Below, piece by piece: positions 26,065-34,340 of a stretch of 64,000 nt of DNA. Source of the stretch: Chersky-840 sp963810195 (GTDB taxonomy: Bacteria > Actinomycetota > Acidimicrobiia > Acidimicrobiales > UBA8190); the NCBI GenBank assembly GCA_963810195.1, contig CAWEMO010000004.1, positions 186,001 to 250,000 of the forward strand, in the 5' to 3' direction. The notes beneath the pieces are model-generated. The model was not told the origin of the DNA and did not search any database. It was given only the letters and a program-made list of their open reading frames with translations. Each line of letters begins with the position of its first letter. Positions within the stretch are counted from its first letter, which is position 1. Position numbers and translations under genes: made by a program.

Positions 26065-26685
26065 GGATCGCGGCAGGGCGAAGCCGGCAATCGCCGCGAA
26101 GTGCAGCGCGGCACCGGCGACGGTGAGGGCGTGGAAGACCTCGTGGTACCCGAACACGCCGGGGACGGGGTTGGGCCGTTTCATCGCGTAACAGATGGCG
26201 CCGGTGGTGTAGCAGGTCCCGCCGGCGAGGATGAGGGCGAACCCGCCCCCTCCGAGCCCCCGGACGAGCTGCGGGATGATGGCGAGGGCGGACCAGCCCG
26301 CCACGACGTAGGGCACGGCGATGGCCCACTTGGGGGCGTCCAGCCACATCTGCCGGACGGCGATGCCGATGGCTCCCCCGATCCACACGAGGCACAGGAC
26401 GAGGACCTTGGCCCACCCGTGGAGGATGAGTCCCGCCACCGCGGTGTAGGTGCCGGCGATGGCCACGAAGATGGTGGCGTGATCGGCGCGCCGCATGCGC
26501 CTGCGCCCCACCGGGGACCAGCGGATGCGATGGAAGGCGGCACTCACGCCGAAGAGCGCCGCCAGCGAAACGACGTACACGGTCAGCGCGGCGCGCGCTC
26601 CGGACGTGTGGGCGTGGGCCACGAGCATCGGCCCGGCCACCAGCGTGACGACGAAGGAGACGAGATGGAGCCACCCGCGCAACAC
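26062..26685 (-). CDS. Hemolysin III / PAQR-type seven-helix membrane protein
   Basis: This 207-residue polytopic protein has about seven hydrophobic segments. The PAQR/HlyIII conserved residues are visible: S-x3-H in VSAAFHRIRW, the DHATIFVAIAGTYT motif, and the C-terminal HEVFHALTVAGAALHF with paired His that bind zinc in the family. The bacterial members sit in the cytoplasmic membrane and may be zinc-dependent hydrolases; haemolysis is not a proven native role. The start is GTG 26685; the ribosome site is poor. Its stop codon forms part of a tandem array. No operon partner. Confidence 0.87.
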   Translation of the reverse strand: MLRGWLHLVSFVVTLVAGPMLVAHAHTSGARAALTVYVVSLAALFGVSAAFHRIRWSPVGRRRMRRADHATIFVAIAGTYTAVAGLILHGWAKVLVLCLVWIGGAIGIAVRQMWLDAPKWAIAVPYVVAGWSALAIIPQLVRGLGGGGFALILAGGTCYTTGAICYAMKRPNPVPGVFGYHEVFHALTVAGAALHFAAIAGFALPRS

Positions 26686-26789
26686 CGGACGAGAGGACTC
26701 CGGTGGTGGTGCGGTGACCGCTCCCGATGGCTCGAGGTCTGGGGAATCGATGCGTCGGGAGCGTAGTCACGCGCCCGAAGGCCGGTCGA

Positions 26790-27050
26790 CTACGAGGCGG
26801 TTCGCCGGCGCATCTTCTTGCGGTGGCGCCACGCCATGAGGAAACCGTCGACCGGATCGTCGACCGAGCCGAGGTCCGAGCTGCACTGCTGGCACGTCAC
26901 CGCCCGTTTGCGACACCCGCGTGAGCCGGAGTCACGCATCGGGGGGTCGAACGCCACCCACCGCCAGAAGCGGAAGTGATGTGATGCCACGAACCTCGAA
27001 CCGCGGTTTTCGTCGTTCACAGGCCGAATCCCCCCGTCACGAGTATGCAT
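26790..27050 (-). CDS. Small hypothetical protein with CxxC motif
   Basis: This is a possible 86-residue protein. The C-terminal half (about 45-86) contains CRKRAVTCQQCSSD and a basic end (WRHRKKMRRR) with coding-like third positions. The N-terminal half has weaker codon bias, so the true gene may start at an internal GTG or ATG and be only 35-50 residues long. A single CxxC plus an extra Cys might bind zinc. I do not recognise the family. It is the only candidate gene between the hemolysin III-like gene and the citrate synthase region. Confidence 0.3.
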   Translation of the reverse strand: MHTRDGGIRPVNDENRGSRFVASHHFRFWRWVAFDPPMRDSGSRGCRKRAVTCQQCSSDLGSVDDPVDGFLMAWRHRKKMRRRTAS

Positions 27051-27580
27051 CGTGGGGCGAGCCCAGTGGGGGGCGGAGGGGCGATTTCCTTTGCCCGTGC
27101 CGGGTTTTTACGTTTTATTGACGCCCTCCGGGTCACGGGCCGATGGTACGGAGCCAAGCTGTCAGATTCCTGTGGGTCCCGATCCCCGGCGTCCGGCTCC
27201 GTCTCCGCCCGCGGGTGGGACTTTGGTCCCTATCGGGCGAGGGCCCGGCGGGCGCAGGATGGTGCGAGAAAGAGATGGGCGACACGAAGGAGGTGAGGCG
27301 GCTGGTGCGTCGGGCCTTAGCAGGGCGCCTCTCGGGCGTTGGGCAGTGGACGGCTTCGGGTCGTCCCGGCGAGAGTGATCCCCCGGACACGTAGGCGACC
27401 ATCGGTCGGGCCGCTTCAGCGACCCGCCCCTGTCGCGAAGACCACGGTGTCTGTAGCCGGACGGGGTCTCGTCCCCCGCGCTCTGAGGCGCTGACAATCG
27501 AAGTACGGCGCCCGCCGACCCCGCCACGGGAGTGCGGGCGCCGTCGCGTCCGCCAGGGGCCGAACCGGCCCGGGGTCCGG
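27051..27580. other. 530-bp gap with a short hairpin plus U-run and a DosR-like box
   Basis: No gene is supported here. Features seen: GCCCG-TGC-CGGGT followed by TTTTA at about 27093-27112, the only hairpin-plus-T-run in the window and lower in GC than its surroundings; and the inverted repeat GGGAC-TTTG-GTCCC at 27217-27230. A structured RNA is possible, but I could not match it to RNase P, tmRNA, or a known riboswitch consensus. Confidence 0.4.
27217..27230. promoter_or_regulatory. Inverted repeat resembling a DosR/DevR box
   Basis: GGGAC-TTTG-GTCCC closely matches the core of the DosR motif (GGGACT..AGTCCC). No DosR-type regulator is encoded nearby, and the only possible downstream gene is the small minus-strand ORF starting at 27050. 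The match may be by chance in GC-rich DNA. Confidence 0.3.
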
Positions 27581-28763
27581 TCAGGGGCGCGAGGCGTAGA
27601 CGGCCCGGGCGCGGTAGCGGATCGGCCGCTCCTCGAGCTCCTCGAGGTAGTGCGCCGTCCACCCCGCCACCCGGGCGATGGTGAAGATGGTGCGGCCACC
27701 GTCCTCGCCCATGCCCGCCGCCCGCATGAGCGCTCCGAGCCCGAGGTCCACGTTCGGGCCCGGGATGGCCCGCTCGGCGGCCAGAGCCAACAGCGCGTCG
27801 AGGACGCGGCGCCGATCGTGCGGCCACAGCTCGTCCACCAAGCCTTTCAACACGGTGAAGCGGGGGTCGTCGCCCTGGTAGACGCTGTGTCCGAACCCGG
27901 GGAGGCGGTGCTGCCACCGGAGCGTCTCGTCGAGGGCCCGCTCGGGGCCGAGCTGTTCGGCGTCGCGCACCAGTCCGTAGGCGAGCTGGGACGCCCCCCC
28001 GTGCAGCGGCCCCGCCACGACCCCGAGCCCGGCCAGCAGTGCGTCGTAGAGGTCGGCGCGTGCCGAGCGCGGCCACCCGGACGGCCACGGTGGAGGTGGC
28101 GAGCTCGTGGTCGGCGAGCAGGATCAGCGCCGCGTTGACGGCGCGGACGAGAGCCGCGTCGGGGGCCGGCGCCAGCCGGGCCGTGAGCGCGCCCGCCACC
28201 GTGTGCTCCCAACGGCCGGAGTCGAGCTCGAGTGGCGGCGCTTCGACAGACGGGCCGGGCAGGACCGCCACCATGGTGGCCACCAGTCGTCGTGCCACGG
28301 CGACGACCGATGCGGGGCGCAGGTCCGAGCGCAACGGGTCGCCCGCGCCCGCCATGACCACGGCCCAGCGCAGCCGGTCCGAGGCGCCGAGGGCGCGCGG
28401 GGGTCGGAGACGGATCGGCTCCCAGGGCATCGAACCCGGGGTGCCTCCCCGCCACAGCAGCTCGGCGGCGTGCTCGTAGGGCACGGTGGTGGCCAGGGCG
28501 GTCGCGGGGGTCCCCCGGTAGACGGGGCCGTCGTCGCGCAACTGGGTGGTGGAGGTCGTGACCGTGGCCAGCCTGGTCTCGGTGGTGCGCCCACCCCGAG
28601 AGCGCTTGGCGAGCGCCTCGACGTCGTCGGCTGCGAACAGGCTGCGCCGGCCCTCGGGCGCGGGGTGCGACGCCAGCAGGCCCCGGCTGACGTAGGCGTA
28701 CAGGGTCGGGAGCTTCACACCGAGCCGGCGGGCGGCCTCGCCGCTCTCGAGCATCAGCGTCAC
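27581..28763 (-). pseudogene. Citrate synthase-family protein with N-terminal MerR/excisionase-type HTH, frameshifted
   Basis: Translated across one frameshift, this is a 393-residue protein. The N-terminal segment (about 1-55) is a winged-helix MerR/excisionase-type HTH (ESGEAARRLGVKLPTLYAYVSRGLL), followed by a citrate synthase domain. The first frame runs from ATG 28763 to about 28066 (VAVRVAA). The second resumes with SARADLYDALLAGLGVVAGPLHGGASQ and ends at 27581, keeping the PLHGGA and GFGHSVY catalytic His motifs, the NVD Asp and DGGRTIFTIARVAGWTAHYLEE. Removing one base near 28065-28070 restores the frame. HTH-citrate synthase fusions are a known actinobacterial type. It is divergent from a CBS-fused paralogue. 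Error or recent mutation cannot be separated. Confidence 0.85.
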
Positions 28764-28829
28764 GGGTTCACCTCCCCCTCTGGCTCTGACCCCTGCCCGA
28801 CTCCTCTGGTCCGACAGGGTCGGACGGCG

Positions 28830-28858
28830 TTGACATTGAGTTGATCAACATTTACACA
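28830..28858 (+). promoter_or_regulatory. Promoter with operator palindrome for the CBS-citrate synthase
   Basis: TTGACA (28830-28835) matches the -35 consensus, and TACACA (28853-28858) is a fair -10 after a 17-base spacer. A perfect 10-base palindrome, GTTGATCAAC (28840-28849), fills the spacer, the usual place for MerR-type operators. It lies between the divergent HTH-citrate synthase and CBS-citrate synthase genes, in a locally AT-rich patch. The HTH fused to the neighbouring enzyme is the obvious candidate ligand; this is inferred. Confidence 0.55.
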
Positions 28859-28935
28859 CCGGTGACCTGGGAGCAAGATGGTGTCGTCCCGTCGGACCGG
28901 CGGCGCCCGCCGCCCCGCACGAACGGAGCCACCCC

Positions 28936-30483
28936 ATGCCGACCGTCGTCCGTGATCTCATGTCGGCCCCCGCTATCACCTGCGAGGCCGGCACGTCCCT
29001 GGCCGAGGCCGCCCACGTCATGCGGGACGCCGGGATCGGTTCGGTCATCGTGACCGAACGCGGGAAGGTGGCCGGGATCCTCACCGAGCGCGACCTGCTG
29101 CGGGCGGCCGCGGCAGCGACGACCGCGAGCGCGGAGACCGTCGAGATGTGGATGACGGCCAACCCCGACGTCCTCGGGCCCGAGGAGGAGGTCGACGCCG
29201 CCTGGACCAGCCTGGCGCACCACCAGTACCGGCACCTGCCCGTCGTCGCCGACCACGAGCTCGTCGGCGTGGTGTCGCTGCGGGACCTCATGGGCGTGGC
29301 GCGCCTGCGTCCCGCGGACGAGCACGGCACGGAGATCCCCGCCGGGCTCGAAGGGGTCGTGGCGGCGGAGACGGCCCTCGGCGACGTGCGCGGCGAGGAG
29401 GGCTTCTTCCATTACCGCCAGTACTCGGCGGTCGACCTCGCGGCGCGGCGATCGCTCGAGGACGTGTGGTACCTGTTGCTCGAAGGTGAGCTCCCCGACG
29501 CCGACGAGGCCCGACGGTTCGCGAACGAGGTGGCGGCGTTGCGCCACCTGCCTCCGGGCCTGGCGGCGATGCTGCCGGAGGTGGCGGAGCGGGGGTCGCC
29601 GTTCGAGGTGCTGCGCACGGCGGTGTCGCTGCTGGGTGCCGAGCTGGGGTGGCGCCCCACACACGACATCGACGGTGCCGAATTGCGTGCCCAGACGCTG
29701 CGGCTGTGCGCGGTGGTCCCCACCGTCATGGCGGCCGCCTACAACCTGGGCGCGGGCCGGACGCCGGTCGAGCCGAGGCCCGACCTCTCGAGCGCGGCGA
29801 ACTACCTGTGGATGGTGACGGGCTCTGAGCCCTCGCAACATCATGCGCGCGCCGTCGAGCAGTACCAGATCCTGACCATCGACCACGGGTTCAACGCGTC
29901 GACGTTCACCGCCCGGGTGATCACCTCGACCGGCGCGGACCTGGCCGCTGCGGTGTGCGGGGCGATCGGCGCACTCTCGGGGCCGCTGCACGGCGGTGCC
30001 CCGAGCCGCGCCCTTGCCATGCTCGACGAAATCGCCAGCGCGGACCGGGCCGAGGAGTGGCTGCGCGCCGCGGTGGACCGCGGCGACCGGGTGATGGGAT
30101 TCGGCCACCGCGTCTACAAGACCGACGATCCCCGCTCGTTGTTCCTGCGCGACGTGGCGCGCTCGCTCGGGGGGCCGCTGGTCGACCTCGCCGCGCAGGT
30201 CGAGCGCACCGCCGTGGACGTCCTGGCCGACATGAAGCCGGGCCGCCGGCTGTTCACCAACGTGGAGTTCTACGCCGGGGTCGTCATGCACACCTGCGGC
30301 ATCCCCTGCGAGATGTTCACCCCGACCTTCGCGGCGGGCCGAACCATCGGTTGGACGGCGCATGTGATCGAGCAGGCGGCGCACAACCGGCTCATCCGCC
30401 CCTCCGCCCGTTACACGGGCCCGCCGCCTCCGGTGCCGGTATCCGTCTTGGGGTCGGCTCCCGGTCCGTCTCCGCGTCCCTGA
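28936..30483 (+). CDS. Citrate synthase-family enzyme with N-terminal CBS domain pair
   Basis: The protein has 515 residues. Residues about 1-125 are two CBS domains (VRDLMSAPAITCEAG...GIGSVIVTERGKVAGILTERDLL, then WMTANPDVLGP...HLPVVADHELVGVVSLRDLM), modules that bind adenine nucleotides. Residues about 135-490 are a citrate synthase with both catalytic His motifs (SGPLHGGAPSRAL; GFGHRVYKTDDPR) and an acidic residue in FTNVEFYAG (Glu where many enzymes have Asp). It would condense acetyl-CoA or propionyl-CoA with oxaloacetate, with activity presumably tuned by ATP/AMP through the CBS pair. The start is ATG 28936 with GGAG upstream. Its 3' end overlaps the convergent ABC exporter by 73 bases. 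A Pro-rich tail ends the protein. Confidence 0.9.
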   Translation: MPTVVRDLMSAPAITCEAGTSLAEAAHVMRDAGIGSVIVTERGKVAGILTERDLLRAAAAATTASAETVEMWMTANPDVLGPEEEVDAAWTSLAHHQYRHLPVVADHELVGVVSLRDLMGVARLRPADEHGTEIPAGLEGVVAAETALGDVRGEEGFFHYRQYSAVDLAARRSLEDVWYLLLEGELPDADEARRFANEVAALRHLPPGLAAMLPEVAERGSPFEVLRTAVSLLGAELGWRPTHDIDGAELRAQTLRLCAVVPTVMAAAYNLGAGRTPVEPRPDLSSAANYLWMVTGSEPSQHHARAVEQYQILTIDHGFNASTFTARVITSTGADLAAAVCGAIGALSGPLHGGAPSRALAMLDEIASADRAEEWLRAAVDRGDRVMGFGHRVYKTDDPRSLFLRDVARSLGGPLVDLAAQVERTAVDVLADMKPGRRLFTNVEFYAGVVMHTCGIPCEMFTPTFAAGRTIGWTAHVIEQAAHNRLIRPSARYTGPPPPVPVSVLGSAPGPSPRP

Positions 30484-32519
30484 CCGGGGTCGGCGATGAC
30501 CGGCACGCCGGTCAACACGGGCTCCGCGCCGCCACCGCCGCCACCGCCATCGCCGCCATCGCCATCGCCACCACAGTCGGCGTCGCCGTCGGCGCCGCCG
30601 TCCACGTCGGGGTGGGCCTGAGGCTCGAACTGTGTCGTGTAGAGCTCCGCGTACAGCCCGCCCGACGCAAGCAGCTCGTCGTGGCGGCCGCGCTCCACGA
30701 TCCGCCCCTCCTCCACGACGAGGATCATGTCCGCCTCGCGCACGGTGGAGAGCCGGTGCGCGATCACCAGGGACGTGCGCCCGGCCAGGGCGGTCTTGAG
30801 CGCTTGTTGCACCGCCACCTCCGATTCGGAGTCCAAATGGGCGGTTGCTTCGTCGAGGACGACGATGTCGGGCGCCTTGAGCAGCAGGCGGGCGATGGCG
30901 ATCCGCTGCTTCTCCCCGCCCGAGAGCCGATATCCACGGTCACCTACCAGCGTGTCGAGCCCGTCGGGGAGCGACTCCACGAGGGGCAGGATATGCGCGG
31001 CGCGCAAGGCCTCGACGAGCTCGTCGTCGGTGGCGTCGGGCTTGGCGTAGCGCAGGTTGCCCCGGATGGTCTCGTGGAAGAGGTGAGCGTCCTGGGTCAC
31101 CACGCCGACGATCTCGCCGATCGACTCCAGCGTGGCGTCCCGGATGTCGATGCCGTTGATGCGCACGGCGCCGCCCCGCACGTCGTACAGCCTCGGGACG
31201 AGATGGCTGATGGTCGTCTTCCCGGCACCCGACGGTCCCACCAGCGCGACGAGTTGCCCGGGTCGGGCCTGGAACGACACGTCGAAGAGCACCTGCTGCG
31301 ATGCAGTGCGCTCCAGGACTGCGACCGACTCCAGCGAGGCCAGCGACACCTCCTCGGCGCTCGGGTAGCCGAAGTCGACGTGGTCGAACTCGATGCGCGC
31401 CGGTCCGCGCGGGATGGGTGTGGCGTCGGGTTTGTCGTCGATCATCGGCGGCAGGTCGAGGACCTCGAACACCCGGTCGAACGACACCAGGGCCGTCATG
31501 ACGTCGAGCTGCACGTTCGACAGCGCGGTGAGGGGGCCGTACAGCCGGTTCAGGTAGGCCGTCAGGGCGACGAGCGTCCCGACCAGGAGCACGCCGCGCT
31601 CGGCGAGCAGGCCTCCCCAGCCGTACACGAGGGCGGTGGCGAGCGAGGCCGTGAGCAGCAGCGCCGCCATGAACACCCGGGTGTACATGGCCTGGGTCAC
31701 CCCGATGTCGCGGACGCGGCCCGCCTTCCTCGAGAACCCGTGGACCTCGTCGTTGGGGTGTCCGAACAGCTTCACCAAGAGAGCCCCGGCCACGTTGAAG
31801 CGCTCGGTCATGGTGTTGGTCATCTGCGCATTGAGTGTGTAGGACTCTCGCGTGATGTCGGCGAGGCGCCTGCCCACGAAGCGTGCCGGGACCAGGAAGA
31901 CCGGGAGTAGGAGGAGCGTCACGAGCGTGATCGGCCACGAAAGGTAGAACATGGCCCCCAGGGTGATGGTCACCCCGATCACGTTGCTCACCACCGAGGA
32001 GAAGGTGTCGGTGAACGCCTGTTGGGCGCCGAGCACGTCGTTGTTCAGCCTCGACACCAGCGCGCCGGTCTGGGTACGCGTGAAGAAGGCGATGGGCATC
32101 TTCTGGATATGCGCAAACACCTTGGTGCGCATGTCGAAGATGAGTCCCTCGCCGATGCGGGCCGACACCCATCGCTGCCACAGCGACAGCACGGCGTCGA
32201 AGACGGCCAGGCCGGCGACGACGAGGGCGAGCTCGACGATGAGACCTGGTCGGCCGTGTCCTGGGTGCTTCCCGATCCCGGTGTCGATGATGGCGCGGTA
32301 GATGAGGGGGTTGGCCGCCCCGATGACGGCGTCGAGGACGATCAGCACCAGGAACACTCCGAGCGCGACCCGGTAGGGCCGGGCGAATCCGGCGATGCGA
32401 CGCACGATCCCCTTGGGAAGTTGTTGCCGCAACACCGAGTTGTCGCGTCGCAGGGACCGCATCAGGCCGAAGCCCATGCCGCCGTGTCCGCCGCCACCCA
32501 TGCCCATTCCCATGCTCAT
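30411..32519 (-). CDS. ABC exporter half-transporter (fused TMD-NBD, MDR type)
   Basis: This 702-residue type IV ABC exporter has six membrane helices (about 50-345) with the coupling region QKMPIAFFTRTQTGALVSRLNNDV. The NBD (about 400-640) has Walker A GPSGAGKTT, signature LSGGEKQRIAIARLLL, Walker B IVVLDEATAHLD and the H-loop IAHRLSTV. All catalytic residues are present, so a homodimer could be active. Two ends are odd: the first 20 residues are Met/Gly/His-rich (MSMGMGMGGGGHGGMGFG), and the last 75 are a Gly/Asp low-complexity tail. ATG 32519 overlaps the stop of the MarR gene (ATGA), so it is MarR-controlled. Drug, lipid or metal-chelate export are all possible. Confidence 0.9.
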   Translation of the reverse strand: MSMGMGMGGGGHGGMGFGLMRSLRRDNSVLRQQLPKGIVRRIAGFARPYRVALGVFLVLIVLDAVIGAANPLIYRAIIDTGIGKHPGHGRPGLIVELALVVAGLAVFDAVLSLWQRWVSARIGEGLIFDMRTKVFAHIQKMPIAFFTRTQTGALVSRLNNDVLGAQQAFTDTFSSVVSNVIGVTITLGAMFYLSWPITLVTLLLLPVFLVPARFVGRRLADITRESYTLNAQMTNTMTERFNVAGALLVKLFGHPNDEVHGFSRKAGRVRDIGVTQAMYTRVFMAALLLTASLATALVYGWGGLLAERGVLLVGTLVALTAYLNRLYGPLTALSNVQLDVMTALVSFDRVFEVLDLPPMIDDKPDATPIPRGPARIEFDHVDFGYPSAEEVSLASLESVAVLERTASQQVLFDVSFQARPGQLVALVGPSGAGKTTISHLVPRLYDVRGGAVRINGIDIRDATLESIGEIVGVVTQDAHLFHETIRGNLRYAKPDATDDELVEALRAAHILPLVESLPDGLDTLVGDRGYRLSGGEKQRIAIARLLLKAPDIVVLDEATAHLDSESEVAVQQALKTALAGRTSLVIAHRLSTVREADMILVVEEGRIVERGRHDELLASGGLYAELYTTQFEPQAHPDVDGGADGDADCGGDGDGGDGGGGGGGAEPVLTGVPVIADPGQGRGDGPGADPKTDTGTGGGGPV

Positions 32520-33076
32520 CGGGCATCTCCCGCGGCTGCTCCACCGGCACCCGGTGCGTGGTGCCCCCCTCGGGCGTCGTGCCCTACCGGCTTCCCCGGG
32601 CCGCAGCAGCTGACACAGGCGCCGCGCGCGCACAGGACGCCGAGCAGCTCCAGCAGCTCGAGGCGCTGGGTCCGGTCGAGGCCCCCGAACACCTCCTCGG
32701 CGCTGTCGCGCCGGGCCGCTTCGAGACGGTCGAGCAGGTGGCGGCCGTCGTCGCTCAGCGCCACCAGGACCGACCGCCGGTCTCCGGGATCGGCATGGCG
32801 GGCGACCAGCCCCGTGGCTTCGAGGGCGTCCACCATGGTCGTGACGGATCGGGGGACCACGTCCAGCTGGGCGGCGAGGTCGGCCATGCGCAGGGGCCGA
32901 CCCCCCGCTGCCACCAGCCGGAGCACCCGGGCCTGGGCGTAGGTGAGGCCCAGCGGGGCGAGCTGGGCGCTCGACCCCCGGCGCAGCCGGCGGGCGGTGT
33001 GCGAGAGCAGCTCGGCGAGCTCGAGCGTGGTGTCCTGGCCGGCCCGGGCCGGTGTGGTGCGGGTCCGCGGCTGCAC
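32516..33076 (-). CDS. MarR-family transcriptional regulator
   Basis: The protein has 186 residues. The winged helix lies at about 40-110 (LTYAQARVLRLVAAGGRPLRMADLAAQLDVVPRSVTTMVDALEATGLVARHADPGDRRSVLVALSDDG is the standard MarR pattern, given here by position). A C-terminal cluster of four Cys (149, 154, 157, 158; CARGACVSCCGPG) follows the last helix and is not part of ordinary MarR proteins. It could sense oxidants or metals. It is first in an operon with the ABC exporter. The start is GTG 33076. A 15-base dyad lies 60 bases upstream and is a likely autoregulatory site. Confidence 0.9.
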   Translation of the reverse strand: MQPRTRTTPARAGQDTTLELAELLSHTARRLRRGSSAQLAPLGLTYAQARVLRLVAAGGRPLRMADLAAQLDVVPRSVTTMVDALEATGLVARHADPGDRRSVLVALSDDGRHLLDRLEAARRDSAEEVFGGLDRTQRLELLELLGVLCARGACVSCCGPGKPVGHDARGGHHAPGAGGAAAGDAR

Positions 33077-33136
33077 CTTCGCCCCCTTCGGAAGCGCCCG
33101 CCACCGTGGCCGGGCAGATAGTGAGCCTACCTCCCT

Positions 33137-33151
33137 ATGAGGTTAACTCAT
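33137..33151 (-). promoter_or_regulatory. Candidate MarR operator
   Basis: ATGAG-GTTAA-CTCAT is an almost perfect inverted repeat, 60-75 bases upstream of the MarR start. On the minus strand, TTAACC could serve as a -35 with CACTAT about 17 bases later as -10, so the dyad would overlap the -35. The location and symmetry are typical for MarR autoregulation. Confidence 0.5.
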
Positions 33152-33175
33152 CACCTGCGCCGCCTCGTCCGGGGC

Positions 33176-33310
33176 GCGGACCCGACGCCCTGGACCCCGG
33201 ACCCGGACCCCGGACCCCGGACCCCGGACCCTGGACCCGCACCCCGGACCCTGGACCCGCACCCCGGACCCTGGACCCGGACCCCCGGACCCGGACCCCG
33301 GGCCGGACGG
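33176..33310. repeat. GGACCCC/GGACCCT simple tandem repeats
   Basis: Runs of CCGGACCC and CTGGACCCG units, in a higher-order period of about 14 bases, fill the space upstream of the divergent MarR gene and downstream of the DinB stop. No gene is supported. Confidence 0.88.
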
Positions 33311-33355
33311 GACCGGGAAGCCGCCCTCAGGAGTGCGCCGCCGCCGACGGGCCGG

Positions 33356-33862
33356 TCATCTCCGTCCGAGGATCCCCCGCGCGTACCCCGCCTGTCCGGC
33401 GTGTTGCAGGTCGTCGGTGATGACGCTCACGAGCCGCACTCCCATGGTGACGGGCGGGTCCCAGCGCTCGTCCACGACGCGGTCGAGATCGGCGTCGCGC
33501 AGATGTCCGACGAAGCGGATCGTGCTCTCGTGGACGGCGTCGTGGTACCCGAGCAGCTCCACCGCGTCAACGGCGACGGCGGCGATCTCCCCCGACCCGT
33601 GGCCGTATCCGGTGTCGGACACGTCGAAGGGCAACCCGAAGCGTCGGGCCCAACCCGACGCGGTCCACACCTGTTCCTCACCGGTGATGCCGGCCACATG
33701 GTCGTCCTGGATGCGGGTGAGGTGCCACACCAACCATGCGATCGAGTTCGCCTCGGTATCCGGGCGCGCCGTCAGGTCGGCACGGTTCAGGCCTTCGACC
33801 GCGTCGTGCACGGCCTCCCGGATTCGCCCGAACGCGTCGGTGAGCAATTCGGCACTTGTCAT
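33356..33862 (-). CDS. DinB-like / mycothiol-transferase-type protein (DUF664)
   Basis: This 168-residue four-helix-bundle protein has the metal-site His pattern of the DinB/YfiT family: WHLTRIQDDHV in helix 2 and DLQHAGQAGYARGI in the last helix. Actinobacterial members include mycothiol-dependent S-transferases and maleylpyruvate isomerases; many remain unassigned. ATG 33862 is chosen because AGGAGG lies six bases upstream; the frame extends further to 33895 without support. It could take part in thiol-based detoxification, but the substrate is unknown. Confidence 0.87.
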   Translation of the reverse strand: MTSAELLTDAFGRIREAVHDAVEGLNRADLTARPDTEANSIAWLVWHLTRIQDDHVAGITGEEQVWTASGWARRFGLPFDVSDTGYGHGSGEIAAVAVDAVELLGYHDAVHESTIRFVGHLRDADLDRVVDERWDPPVTMGVRLVSVITDDLQHAGQAGYARGILGRR

Positions 33863-33983
33863 CTCGGACCTCCTGGCATCGCAGCGCGCCGTCACCCGGG
33901 GCGACGGGATGGGACGGGACGCGACTCTAAGACCGAGCGAGAAGGGCCACCAGCCGGTGGAACGGACCGCCGGTGTCCGGCCG

Positions 33984-34256
33984 TCACCTCTTGGCGTTGT
34001 TCCTCATCAGCTCCCGCCAGCCGCGGGCCGAGATCTCCACGCCGTACTTCCTGGCGGCGGCGCGGATGCGTCTCCACGCTCGGTCCCGCTCGGCATCGGT
34101 GACACCCTCAACCTGATCGAAGCGTGCCACTGCGTTCCTGACGTGGGAGGCATCGGTCAGAGGCTCCTTGCGCTCCTTCGGGAACGCAAAGTGTCCATCG
34201 GGAAGACGGTCCTTCTGCGCCGTGCTCAACCCTCCGGTTCGCTGCGGTCTCGCCAT
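33984..34256 (-). CDS. Small DUF6582-type conserved protein
   Basis: This basic 90-residue protein has the conserved core LPDGHFAFPKERKEPLTDASH and HVRNAVARFDQVEGVTDAERDRAWRRI, followed by AARKYGVEIS, a pattern common in small actinobacterial proteins. It looks like a compact helical domain; the function is not known. ATG 34256 follows AGGAGG at a good distance. It lies between the DinB gene and a thioesterase on the same strand with no overlap, so it is probably transcribed alone. Related sequences occur near phage and plasmid genes in other bacteria, but nothing mobile was seen here. Confidence 0.82.
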   Translation of the reverse strand: MARPQRTGGLSTAQKDRLPDGHFAFPKERKEPLTDASHVRNAVARFDQVEGVTDAERDRAWRRIRAAARKYGVEISARGWRELMRNNAKR

Positions 34257-34340
34257 TTCTCGCCTCCTAGTCCCACCACTCCTGCTCCCACGACTCCCGC
34301 TCTACTGCTCCCGCTCTACTGCGGAGTCAGCTTGATCATT

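Noticed and set aside
27120..27560. RNase P RNA or tmRNA in the gap before citrate synthase
   Set aside because: Universal core sequences of both RNAs are missing on both strands.
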